This document shows positions 54,879 to 62,749 of a stretch of DNA of 64,000 bases, one piece after another. The stretch's first letter is position 1, and every line of letters starts with the position of its first letter. Under the pieces are notes generated by a model. The model had not been told where the DNA came from, did no database searches, and worked only from the letters and a program-made list of their open reading frames with translations. The position numbers and the translations under genes were made by a program. The stretch spans positions 62,001 to 126,000 of the forward strand of contig CALUJE010000003.1 of assembly GCA_944320885.1 (NCBI GenBank), read 5' to 3'. The stretch is from an uncultured Phocaeicola sp. GTDB lineage: Bacteria > Bacteroidota > Bacteroidia > Bacteroidales > Bacteroidaceae.

Positions 54879-54886
54879 CAAAGATA
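54879..54886 (-). promoter_or_regulatory. -7 element for ansA
   Basis: TATCTTTG on the minus strand, 23 bases before the ansA start. Confidence 0.5.
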
Positions 54887-55070
54887 GTAATATTTTCTAT
54901 ATTACATAGTATCAAACACAATAAAATATCATTTTGATTATATATTTACGTATTTTTGCATATCACATGCATTTTTCCTCAATTTGGATACAGTATAATA
55001 TAAAAGGTTCCACAGATACTCAAATTACGCACTATTCGTAATACCCTTACTGCTCACATCATACAGTTTC

Positions 55071-55577
55071 CTATAAAACCAATATTCTATAAGAAGCATT
55101 CCGCATAGGCTCTATTTCTTTCATTGGCTTTCCCCAATATTCAGCCTGAATTGCACGACAAAATAATCCATGACTCATTACAAGCAATGTCTTATCCGGA
55201 TAATCTGATTTTATAAAAGCTAAAAAAGATCTTGCCCGTGACAACATACATTCTACCGTCTCGACATCAGACGGTATCGTTTCGTTACGAACAGACTCTA
55301 TTTTTCTTCCGGTAAAGCTTCCCCAGTCACGTTCACGGAGTTCTTTGGTATATAATACGGGCAACTGTTTATCTTCCAGTAAAACATTTAAGGATTCAAC
55401 ACATCTTTGCAAATCGCTGCAAACCGCTGCATCAAATGTTATTCCTTCAAGATCCTTATGCAATAATCTCAATTGCTCTTTACCGTTTTCAGTGAGATGT
55501 CCAGGTAAATGTCCCTGTAATATATGCATGGCATTCTCTTCCGTTTCACCATGTCGTACCAAATAAACTGTAGTCAT
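55071..55577 (-). CDS. Histidine phosphatase family protein
   Basis: 168 residues. Phosphohistidine motif VYLVRHGETEENAMHILQGH (4-23), RDWGSFTG with the acid Glu nearby, and second histidine in VMSHGLFCRAI. Same superfamily as cobC at 8419 but with canonical RHG; small-molecule or sugar phosphatase/phosphoglycerate mutase-like. No partner genes; substrate unknown. A weak 6-bp hairpin (ATTACG/CGTAAT at 55024-55042) follows the stop. Confidence 0.87.
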   Translation of the reverse strand: MTTVYLVRHGETEENAMHILQGHLPGHLTENGKEQLRLLHKDLEGITFDAAVCSDLQRCVESLNVLLEDKQLPVLYTKELRERDWGSFTGRKIESVRNETIPSDVETVECMLSRARSFLAFIKSDYPDKTLLVMSHGLFCRAIQAEYWGKPMKEIEPMRNASYRILVL

Positions 55578-55796
55578 ACCATTAATAAATATAACGCGAA
55601 TATCGCTTCATTCATTACAAAGAAAAATCTGCAAACAAAATTAAAGTTATTCATTCTGATTTACAGCATACAATAAGGTGAGTTATTCTATGTTTTCAAT
55701 TTATTAACATCGAAGAATGCAGTATTTATACGAACTTTGCATTTCATATATAAACGAAAAACAATAGTATTAACCAAACTTAGAAAGAAAGAGATT

Positions 55797-56579
55797 ATGA
55801 AAAAACTATTTATTCCTTTTGTGGCTATGGCACTTATTTCATTCAGCTCTTGTAAATCATCACAGAATACAGGAGCTACAACGAACATTAACGGTGAATG
55901 GAATATTGTAGAAGTTAACGGCAGCGCACTAAACAACATAGATCCTCATCCGTATATCGGATTTGATACTGCTAATGGACGTGTATATGGAAATAGCGGA
56001 TGCAACCGTATTATGAGCTCACTTACACTGAATGAGAAAGCAGGAGAAATTGAGTTAGGACAAATGGCCAGTACGATGATGGCAGGCCCCAATATGGATG
56101 TAGAAAGAAACGTACTGAATGCTTTGGCATTGGTTAAGAACTACAAAAAGATGGGTAAAGATAAGATTGCTTTGTGCAATGAGTCCAAACGTCCGGTCAT
56201 TGTTCTGGAAAAACGTTTCTATACCATTTCTGCAGCAGAACTGAATGGCGAATGGGAGATAGTAAAAGTATACAATGAAAATATCCCTACTACAATAGAA
56301 ACAATTCCTTATTTGAGTTTTGATGTTGAAAAACAAACTTTCAGCGGCAATGCCAGCTGCAATACCATAAATGGAAAAATGCAATTTGCAGACACTCCTG
56401 AAGGACAAACCATAACTTTTGAAAATGTTATCTCAACCCGCATGATGTGTCCATCAATGGATATTGAAAATAATATTATCAATGCCCTGAAGGCCGTAAA
56501 GACATGTGGAAAACTGGAAAATGGAAATTTAGCTCTCTATGCAAACGGCAATCAGATAATGGAACTGAAAAAGAAATAA
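55797..56579 (+). CDS. Lipoprotein with two META domains
   Basis: 260 residues from ATG 55797 (an upstream frame start at 55737 precedes the signal). Signal II: MKKLFIPFVAMALISFSSCK, lipidated at Cys19. Two META (HslJ-like, DUF306) domains follow, about 35-140 and 150-258, each beginning with NGEWNIVEV / NGEWEIVKV and holding GNSGCN / GNASCN and a MAxTMMAGPNMDVE / ISTRMMCPSMDIE motif. Internal duplication is evident. Envelope protein; role in stress is only suggested by the E. coli HslJ relation. Confidence 0.88.
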   Translation: MKKLFIPFVAMALISFSSCKSSQNTGATTNINGEWNIVEVNGSALNNIDPHPYIGFDTANGRVYGNSGCNRIMSSLTLNEKAGEIELGQMASTMMAGPNMDVERNVLNALALVKNYKKMGKDKIALCNESKRPVIVLEKRFYTISAAELNGEWEIVKVYNENIPTTIETIPYLSFDVEKQTFSGNASCNTINGKMQFADTPEGQTITFENVISTRMMCPSMDIENNIINALKAVKTCGKLENGNLALYANGNQIMELKKK

Positions 56580-56623
56580 GAGCAAACTAGACTGACTATA
56601 AATAATATCTTGATTGAAAGATG

Positions 56624-56668
56624 AAGTCCCTCAGCAGAAAAATTCTCGCTGAGGGACTTGTTTTTTTA
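56624..56668 (+). terminator. Rho-independent terminator after the META lipoprotein
   Basis: 12-bp stem AAGTCCCTCAGC/GCTGAGGGACTT with a 12-base loop, then GTTTTTTTA. Confidence 0.92.
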
Positions 56669-56761
56669 TAACGTTTCATTTTTCAAATTCTCTTTTTCAA
56701 AAAAATCAATAGAAGGTTTACTTTTACATTTTAGGTATAGCAACTCTAATCATATACGTAT

Positions 56762-56830
56762 ATAAAAAAAGAAGGGAATCTCACGATCCCCAATCTTCCT
56801 TAACCTTAAATCTAATACCATGAAAAACAC
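56762..56830 (-). ncRNA. Candidate small RNA of about 68 nt
   Basis: On the minus strand a -7 element TATCTTTG (56842-56835) is followed, about 65 bases on, by a terminator hairpin GGGGATC-GTGA-GATTCCC (56791-56774) and TTCTTTTTTTAT. Between them lies CATGGTATTAGATTTAAGGT, which I have an unverified impression of having seen repeated in Bacteroides genomes. No gene is served by this transcript: the next minus-strand gene downstream is far away and the META gene is on the other strand. Start near 56830 is predicted. Confidence 0.55.
56774..56791 (-). terminator. Terminator of the candidate small RNA
   Basis: 7-bp stem (one G-T pair), TCAC/GTGA tetraloop, then TTCTTTTTTTA on the minus strand. 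Confidence 0.7.
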
Positions 56831-56834
56831 GATG

Positions 56835-56842
56835 CAAAGATA
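56835..56842 (-). promoter_or_regulatory. -7 element of the candidate small RNA
   Basis: TATCTTTG on the minus strand; a clear TTTG at the right -33 distance is missing, and that position is taken by the first dyad (56853-56864). Confidence 0.55.
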
Positions 56843-56852
56843 GGTGTTTTTA

Positions 56853-56959
56853 TGTTATACAACACACAAAAGAGCAAAAAAACGCATTATATTAACTCTT
56901 TTTATGTTATAGAACAGTTTTTCAGGCTTATCTCCACTTTTACGGTGTTATATTAACAC
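56853..56959. repeat. Three TGTT-N4/5-AACA dyads within a partial tandem duplication
   Basis: TGTT-ATAC-AACA (56853-56864), TGTT-ATAG-AACA (56905-56916) and TGTTA-TAT-TAACA (56946-56958). The first two are embedded in the 13-mer direct repeat TTTTTATGTTATA, 52 bases apart; TTATATTAAC also occurs twice (56886 and 56948). They look like operators in front of the small RNA promoter. The rest of the gap 56960-57133 is AT-rich with only a 7-bp hairpin at 57100-57117. Confidence 0.5.
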
Positions 56960-57133
56960 TTGTTTAATCAAATAAAATGCTAAGAGTTACTTAAAACTTT
57001 CTTTTTGGAAAAACAAAAACCATTTTTAGTCCAAAAGGTGTAAAAAGCATCCTATATTCAATGCATATTGTATAAAGAAGGGAAAAGAAAGGGAAAAGCA
57101 ACATCTATGGAGATGTTAGAAATTCAATAAAAA

Positions 57134-57170
57134 TGCGGAACCAGATATTCTAAACATATCGGATTCCGCA
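57134..57170 (-). terminator. Terminator after thrC
   Basis: TGCGGAA/TTCCGCA and inner GATAT/ATATC stems around a 3x3 internal loop; minus strand continues TTTTTATTG. 20 bases after the thrC stop. A second small hairpin AACATCT-CCAT-AGATGTT follows at 57117-57100. Confidence 0.75.
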
Positions 57171-57190
57171 ATAAAAAGTAAAAATAAGAT

Positions 57191-58495
57191 TTACCTCTGT
57201 GACAACAGGAACTTCTTGAAATCGCCAAAGTCTTTAGTCATCGGTACACTCTGCTTCTTACCAGCCATAAACGTAGTCAATTTTTCCGGTATTGCTATTT
57301 TCTGCCCCAATATACGTTCTATCGTATCACGGAACTTGGCCGGGTGAGCCGTTTCAAGGAATACTCCGGTTTCGTTCTCTTTCAGATTTTCCTGTAAAGC
57401 CCGATAACCACAGGCTCCATGAGGGTCTAACAGATAACCGGTCTCATTATATACCTTTTGTACCTCTTCTGCAATTTGTTCATCAGTATACCATGCACCG
57501 GCAATGTGTGAACGTATTTCCTCAAACGAGCGATGATACAAATCATATATGCGTGCAAAATTACTTGGAGCTCCCACATCCATGGCATTGGCTATTGTAG
57601 GCACAGACGCACAAGGCTCATATTTTCCAGTTTCAAGATAGCGGTAAAAAACATCATTCCGGTTATTGGCTGCAATAAACCGTTTTACCGGCAACCCCAT
57701 TTGTTGGGCAAAAAGCCCGGCCGTTATATTTCCAAAGTTTCCGCTCGGCACACAAACCACAACCTCATCAGCCTTCTTCATTTTTTTCAGTTGGGCATAC
57801 GCATAAAAATAATAAAATGCCTGAGGAAGGAAGCGGGCCACATTAATCGAATTGGCCGAAGTCAGCTTCATCTGTCTGTTCAGCTCTTCATCAAGAAAAG
57901 CCTGTTTGACCAAAGCCTGACAATCATCAAATGTACCATCTATCTCAATTGCCGTAATATTCTTACCTAAAGTAGTAAACTGCTTTTCCTGAATTTCACT
58001 TACCTTGCCTTTAGGATACAGAACATAGACATGTATTCCATCTACTCCCAGAAATCCATTTGCTACAGCGCTTCCCGTATCTCCGGAAGTAGCTACCAGC
58101 ACATTTACCTGCTGTTTGCCTTCAAGACCGATGAAATAGCCTAATAACCGGGCCATAAAACGGGCACCGACATCCTTGAATGCCAAAGTAGGTCCATGAA
58201 ATAATTCCAATGAATATATATTCTCCTGAACTTTTACCAATGGAACATCAAAGTTCAATGTTTCATATACAATTCTTTTCAAGGTCTCTGCCGGAATATC
58301 TTCACCAAAAAAGCTATCGGCAACCTGACAGGCAATTTCCGGAAAAGACATGTCAGCAATGCTGTCAAAAAAAGAATCGGGCAACCGTTTAATTGTCTCG
58401 GGCATATAAAGACCCTTATCTGAAGCCAACCCCTTTACTACAGCTTCATGTAAAGAAGCGGGGGCAGCTTTCTTGTTTGTACTGTAATACTTCAT
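57191..58495 (-). CDS. thrC: Threonine synthase
   Basis: PLP enzyme turning O-phosphohomoserine into threonine. 434 residues: N-terminal SLHEAVVKGLASDKGLYMPE, the PLP-lysine motif LAFKDVGARFMARLLG, phosphate-binding VATSGDTGSAVANGF, and CVPSGNFGN. Length matches the E. coli-type enzyme (428). Last gene of thrA-apgM-thrC; its ATG overlaps the apgM stop (ATGA). Terminator follows. Confidence 0.95.
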   Translation of the reverse strand: MKYYSTNKKAAPASLHEAVVKGLASDKGLYMPETIKRLPDSFFDSIADMSFPEIACQVADSFFGEDIPAETLKRIVYETLNFDVPLVKVQENIYSLELFHGPTLAFKDVGARFMARLLGYFIGLEGKQQVNVLVATSGDTGSAVANGFLGVDGIHVYVLYPKGKVSEIQEKQFTTLGKNITAIEIDGTFDDCQALVKQAFLDEELNRQMKLTSANSINVARFLPQAFYYFYAYAQLKKMKKADEVVVCVPSGNFGNITAGLFAQQMGLPVKRFIAANNRNDVFYRYLETGKYEPCASVPTIANAMDVGAPSNFARIYDLYHRSFEEIRSHIAGAWYTDEQIAEEVQKVYNETGYLLDPHGACGYRALQENLKENETGVFLETAHPAKFRDTIERILGQKIAIPEKLTTFMAGKKQSVPMTKDFGDFKKFLLSQR

Positions 58496-59709
58496 AACTT
58501 ACCATTTAACAGGATACGAATAAACTCATCTTTTTTCAGTTCTCCCCACATACCATCCCGACAGGCATCTTCGTTATATTCCTGTACAGAATCGGCCTCT
58601 ATTCCCGGATAATAAATAAGGAAGGGTACCGGTTCGGCCGTATGCGTCCGATAGGCACACGGTGTAGGATGGTCTGGCAATACAGCTATTGTAACCGGTT
58701 CACTCCAGGAGTTTAACTCCTCATAAACCGGTTTCAGGATACGTGCATCCAGATTTTCAATAGTCTTCAGCTTCAAATTGACATCACCCTCATGTCCGGC
58801 CTCATCACTGGCCTCAACATGCAGATATACAAAATCATCTGTCCGTAACGCTTCCAATGCAGCCGCAGCCTTACCTTCATAATTGGTATCATAAAGACCA
58901 GTAGCACCTTGGACCTCAATAACACGCAATCCGGCATACCGGCCAATTCCCCGAATCAGGTCAACAGCAGAAATTACTGCTCCACTCTTTACATTCGGGA
59001 AGCGCGAAGACAATGGTTTCATTTCCGGCCTGTATCCCGGTGACCACGGCCATATACTGTTGGCAGGATCCTTCCCTTCAGCTCTTCGCTTTTGATTTAT
59101 CGGATGTTCGGCAAGCAATCTCTGAGAATCAAGAATAAGCTTATTTACCAGTTCTGCCGTAGAACGGGCTTCTTCTGTCTCTGCCTTTACCATCAAAGGC
59201 CTGAATGGCTTCAGGGGAACATCATGCGGCGGAACACAGGCTATATGCTTGTCTCCTCCTCTGATAACGAGTAAATGACGATACTGCACACCTTTATAAA
59301 AATGTACATATTCGTTGCCCAAATGTTCCTGAAGAAAATCTATCAGCACTTCAGCCTCTTCTGTAGTAATATGTCCGGCCGAATGATTTTTCAGCAAATC
59401 ATTCTCTATACAGACCAGATTGCAGCGCATAGCCATATCACCAGGTTGCAGTTCCACTCCCATACTGGCAGCTTCAAGCACACCTCTCCCCTCATAAACC
59501 CTTGGCAGGTCATATCCCATTACCGACATATTGGCCACTTCACTCCCCGGATGAAAACCATCGGGAACCGTAACCAACATGCCACACTGCCCTTTCCGGG
59601 CAAGCATATCCATGTAAGGAGTATGTGCATACTCCAGCAGAGTCTTGTCTCCCAATGATTCAACTTTCCAGTCGGCCATTCCGTCTCCTAAAATTATAAG
59701 ATACTTCAT
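58492..59709 (-). CDS. ApgM-family alkaline-phosphatase-like enzyme, probable homoserine kinase role
   Basis: 405 residues of the archaeal-type cofactor-independent phosphoglycerate mutase family (alkaline phosphatase superfamily). Metal aspartate in MKYLIILGDGMADWK (1-15), the nucleophile Ser in EVANMSVMGYD, and C-terminal ILPDHPTPCAYRTHT with metal Asp and His. It lies between thrA and thrC where thrB is expected, with no other homoserine kinase around, so a homoserine kinase function is likely; I recall a Bacteroides member assigned so from mutant fitness data, but cannot check. Phosphoglycerate mutase is the default annotation. Confidence 0.85.
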   Translation of the reverse strand: MKYLIILGDGMADWKVESLGDKTLLEYAHTPYMDMLARKGQCGMLVTVPDGFHPGSEVANMSVMGYDLPRVYEGRGVLEAASMGVELQPGDMAMRCNLVCIENDLLKNHSAGHITTEEAEVLIDFLQEHLGNEYVHFYKGVQYRHLLVIRGGDKHIACVPPHDVPLKPFRPLMVKAETEEARSTAELVNKLILDSQRLLAEHPINQKRRAEGKDPANSIWPWSPGYRPEMKPLSSRFPNVKSGAVISAVDLIRGIGRYAGLRVIEVQGATGLYDTNYEGKAAAALEALRTDDFVYLHVEASDEAGHEGDVNLKLKTIENLDARILKPVYEELNSWSEPVTIAVLPDHPTPCAYRTHTAEPVPFLIYYPGIEADSVQEYNEDACRDGMWGELKKDEFIRILLNGKL

Positions 59710-59739
59710 AGTCCTCTCTCGTTTGTTAGTATTTATATA

Positions 59740-62181
59740 TTATATGTTCGCGATGCTCATAATATCGGCAAACACACCGGCAGCCGTAACACTTGCCCCT
59801 GCACCATATCCCTGTATCATCATAGGATATTCCTTGTAACGTTCTGTAGTCAGCAGAATAATGTTATTACTGCCCTCCAATCCGTAAAACGGATGTCTGT
59901 TACTTACTTCACACAGTTGCACAGATGCTTTCCCTTCATCCAGTGTGGCAACAAAACGCCAGTGTTTTCCTTCGCTTTCAAGTATGCGGCGACGATTTTC
60001 AAAATCTTCGTCCAGTGATGGCAGATTCTTCCAAAATTCTTCCAGGCTTCCCTTAAAGAATGAATCAGGAATAAACAAATGTTTCTCTACGTCTTCCTGT
60101 TCAATTACGTATCCCGCTTCACGTGCCAATATGACCAGTTTGCGGATAACGTCCTTTCCGCTCAGATCAATGCGCGGATCCGGTTCCGAGTAACCTTCTT
60201 CCTTAGCCATACGTACTGTTTCACTGAAAGGTATATCGGCACTTATTCTATTGAAAATAAAATTCAGCGTACCACTCAAGACAGCCTCAATTTTCAAAAT
60301 TTTATCTCCACTGTTTATCAAATCATTTATCGTATTGATAATCGGCAGTCCAGCTCCAACATTGGTCTCAAACAGGAATTTTACACCTCTTCTCAATGCC
60401 GTCTGCTTCAAGTCCTTATAATTTTCATACGAAGACGAAGGCGCAACCTTGTTTGCTGCCACAACCGAAATATTGTGTTCCAGAAAATCTTTATACAAGG
60501 AGGCAACATCTTCACTTGCCGTACAGTCGACAAAGACTGAATTGAATATATTCATACCGATAATCTCATCATGCAAGCGCTGTGTAGAACTGGGCTCACC
60601 CTGCAACAGCTTTTCCTGATAATTATCCAAATCAATTCCGGCTCTTGAGAATATGGCATGATGACCGTTGGCTATTCCAACTACATTCAGCTTTAACCCA
60701 CGCTGCTGCATCAGTTTCTGCTGCTGGCAGCGAATCTGCTCTATCAGACTTTTACCTACCGTACCCACTCCGCAAATAAACAGATTCAGCATCTGATATT
60801 CAGACAAGAAGAACGAATCATGGATTACATTCAAGGTCTTGCGTAAAGAACTGCGCTCTACAACAAAAGAAATGTTGGTTTCGGAAGCACCTTGCGCACA
60901 TGCTATCACGTTGATACCACTACGTCCCAAAGTACCAAAGAGCTTTCCGGCTATACCCGGAGTATGTCTCATCCGTTCACCTACAATCGCTACGGTTGCC
61001 AGATTATTCATAGCCTGAATAGGACTGATTTCACCCATCTCGATTTCCTTGGCAAATTCTTCGTTCAAGACCTCGCAGGCAAGAGATGCATCTTCATTCC
61101 GCACTCCGATAGAAGTACTGTTCTCGGAAGACGCCTGTGAAACAAGGAACACACTGATTCCATTCTCGGCAAGAGCACGGAATATGCGATGATTCACACC
61201 AATAACTCCAACCATACCCAAACCCTGTACGTTTATCAGACTGGTATCATTGATGGAAGATATTCCCTTAATGGCTTTTCCCTTAAAATTCGTATGGCAT
61301 TTTTCAGAATCGGTTATGATTGTTCCAAGAGCATCCGGTTTAAAGGTGTTCTTTATAAGAATAGGAATATTCTTGTGGCATACAGGGTAAATCGTAGGCG
61401 GATATACAACCTTGGCACCAAAGTTACAAAGTTCCATAGCTTCGCCGTAACTTAAATGAGTGATTGTATATGCCGTAGATATGACACGCGGATCGGCTGT
61501 CATGAATCCATCCACATCAGTCCAAATTTCCAGGCTGTCAGCATCAAGTGAAGCGGCTATTATGGCAGCTGTATAGTCAGAACCGCCACGTCCCAGATTT
61601 GTGATTTCACCTGTAGTCTTGTCAGTAGAAATGAATCCCGGAACCAGTGATACTTGAGGTATTTGAGAGAAAGTTTCCTTAACCAGTCTGTTTGTCAACT
61701 CTGAATCCAGAATATTCTTGGCATGTTTCTTTTCTGTCTTTATAAACAGTCGTGAATCATACCATTGTGCTCCGTTGACCAAGGCGGCAACTATTTGTGA
61801 AGAAATCCGTTCACCGTAACTTACGATTGCGGCCAGAATCTTCGGCGACAAATCTTTTATCAGATACAATCCTTGATATATGTCTTTTAATTCATCAAAA
61901 AGCTTTTCGACTACCCCCAACAGAGCATCTTTCTTCTCACCGCCAGGTATGATATGATCTATCATATCCAGATGACGCAGTTTTATTTCTCGGAAATTTT
62001 CTTCATAAGCCATATTTCCTGCGGCAGCCGTTTCGGATGTACGTATCAGCTTATCGGTTATTCCTCCCAATGCTGAAACTACGACAATAACAGGTTCTTT
62101 CTGAGATTCTACTATCTTCTTAACGTTCAATATGCTGTCAACGGAACCTACTGAGGTTCCACCAAATTTCATTACTTTCAT
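59740..62181 (-). CDS. thrA: Bifunctional aspartokinase / homoserine dehydrogenase
   Basis: Catalyses the first and third steps from aspartate to homoserine. 813 residues from ATG 62181 (MKVMKFGGTSVGSVDS); the frame is open further to 62262, but those residues are not family sequence. Aspartokinase domain (about 1-295, with VSYGERISSQIVA and GRGGSDYTAAI), two ACT repeats (about 310-455, MVGVIGVNHRIFRAL), then the NAD-binding homoserine dehydrogenase (about 465-813, ICGVGTVGKSLIEQI, VLSGTLNFIF). The ACT part implies feedback by threonine. Preceded by a Thr/Met-rich leader ORF. Confidence 0.95.
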   Translation of the reverse strand: MKVMKFGGTSVGSVDSILNVKKIVESQKEPVIVVVSALGGITDKLIRTSETAAAGNMAYEENFREIKLRHLDMIDHIIPGGEKKDALLGVVEKLFDELKDIYQGLYLIKDLSPKILAAIVSYGERISSQIVAALVNGAQWYDSRLFIKTEKKHAKNILDSELTNRLVKETFSQIPQVSLVPGFISTDKTTGEITNLGRGGSDYTAAIIAASLDADSLEIWTDVDGFMTADPRVISTAYTITHLSYGEAMELCNFGAKVVYPPTIYPVCHKNIPILIKNTFKPDALGTIITDSEKCHTNFKGKAIKGISSINDTSLINVQGLGMVGVIGVNHRIFRALAENGISVFLVSQASSENSTSIGVRNEDASLACEVLNEEFAKEIEMGEISPIQAMNNLATVAIVGERMRHTPGIAGKLFGTLGRSGINVIACAQGASETNISFVVERSSLRKTLNVIHDSFFLSEYQMLNLFICGVGTVGKSLIEQIRCQQQKLMQQRGLKLNVVGIANGHHAIFSRAGIDLDNYQEKLLQGEPSSTQRLHDEIIGMNIFNSVFVDCTASEDVASLYKDFLEHNISVVAANKVAPSSSYENYKDLKQTALRRGVKFLFETNVGAGLPIINTINDLINSGDKILKIEAVLSGTLNFIFNRISADIPFSETVRMAKEEGYSEPDPRIDLSGKDVIRKLVILAREAGYVIEQEDVEKHLFIPDSFFKGSLEEFWKNLPSLDEDFENRRRILESEGKHWRFVATLDEGKASVQLCEVSNRHPFYGLEGSNNIILLTTERYKEYPMMIQGYGAGASVTAAGVFADIMSIANI

Positions 62182-62325
62182 ATGCCTGATTTTATATTCT
62201 GATAAAAAATGAGCGTCAATGGCAGAAATCCAGACACAATACGAATACCATTGAGGAATCAACGTATAAACAGAGCCTGCAATCTCCAGCCTTTTTGACT
62301 AAATAAAAAATAAATTGATTTTTTT

Positions 62326-62391
62326 GCTTACGTCCATAAGCGTGTATCACGTAGAAACACATAAATTATTATCCTAACCCCCAAGGGGTCA
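62326..62391 (-). promoter_or_regulatory. Hairpins between the thr leader ORF and thrA (possible attenuator)
   Basis: Minus-strand stems in order: ACCCC-TTG-GGGGT at the leader ORF end (62390-62378), GTGT-t-TC/GA-t-ACAC (62360-62342), GCTTA-TGGACG-TAAGC (62341-62326) followed by an A-run and then TTTATTTTTTATTT. A U-rich tract follows only after the A-run, so a canonical terminator is not fully convincing. Confidence 0.45.
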
Positions 62392-62464
62392 TCATCATTG
62401 AAGAAGACATTCGTGTTGTCATTCCCATCAATGTTGTTGTATGATAATAATTCATTGTTGTCAT
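62369..62464 (-). CDS. thrL: Threonine/methionine-rich leader peptide of the thr operon
   Basis: A 31-codon ORF (ATG at 62464, TAA ending at 62369) lying between a promoter (62493-62500) and thrA. It starts MTTMNYYHTTT, contains 8 Thr and 8 Met in 31 residues, includes ACA-ACA-ACA and ATG-ATG-ATG runs, and ends MTPWGLG. This is the layout of an amino-acid-responsive leader: both amino acids are end products of the pathway that thrA begins. The hairpins follow at once. About 22 nt of leader precede the ATG. Too short to be found by ordinary gene callers. Confidence 0.72.
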   Translation of the reverse strand: MTTMNYYHTTTLMGMTTRMSSSMMMTPWGLG

Positions 62465-62492
62465 TCAGAATATCTTTTTTGATTGTGTGATG

Positions 62493-62500
62493 CAAATATA
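62493..62500 (-). promoter_or_regulatory. -7 element of the thr operon leader
   Basis: TATATTTG on the minus strand, 29 bases before the leader ATG; ATTG about 18 bases upstream is a weak -33. Start predicted near 62486. Confidence 0.6.
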
Positions 62501-62580
62501 AAAACTATTTTCTACAAACAATAAAGATTTGGTATTTTTTTGATAGCTATGTAGAAAAAACACAAGTTATAAATAAAAAA

Positions 62581-62657
62581 AAGAAGGATATGATTCTGGA
62601 AATAATAACTTATAATTTTTGAAAAGAAGGATATAATAAAATAAGGCATAAGTTATT
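62581..62657. repeat. AT-rich direct and inverted repeats between thr leader and ABC-F gene
   Basis: AAGAAGGATAT occurs at 62581 and 62625 (direct repeat), and AATAACTTAT (62604-62613) faces ATAAGTTATT (62648-62657), a perfect 10-bp inverted repeat with a 34-base loop. No gene; role unknown. Confidence 0.45.
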
Positions 62658-62664
62658 AAAAGAA

Positions 62665-62728
62665 AAAAGGTCTAGGCAATTTTTTATTTCATAACATACT
62701 ATTAGATACAAAATAACCTAGACCTTTT
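62665..62728 (-). terminator. Rho-independent terminator after the ABC-F gene
   Basis: 12-bp stem AAAAGGTCTAGG/CCTAGACCTTTT with a 40-base AT-rich loop; minus strand continues TTCTTTTAATA. 21 bases after the stop. Confidence 0.75.
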
Positions 62729-62749
62729 ATTTATATAATCTTGAGAATA

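Noticed and set aside
54933..54958. Plus-strand TATTTTTG with TTTG 14 bases upstream
   Set aside because: Spacing is too short for a normal promoter and no plus-strand gene or terminator follows for over 800 bases.
56745..56815. Short minus-strand ORF inside the candidate small RNA (starts MVLDLRLRK)
   Set aside because: It reads through the terminator stem and T-run, so it would not be translated from the complete transcript.
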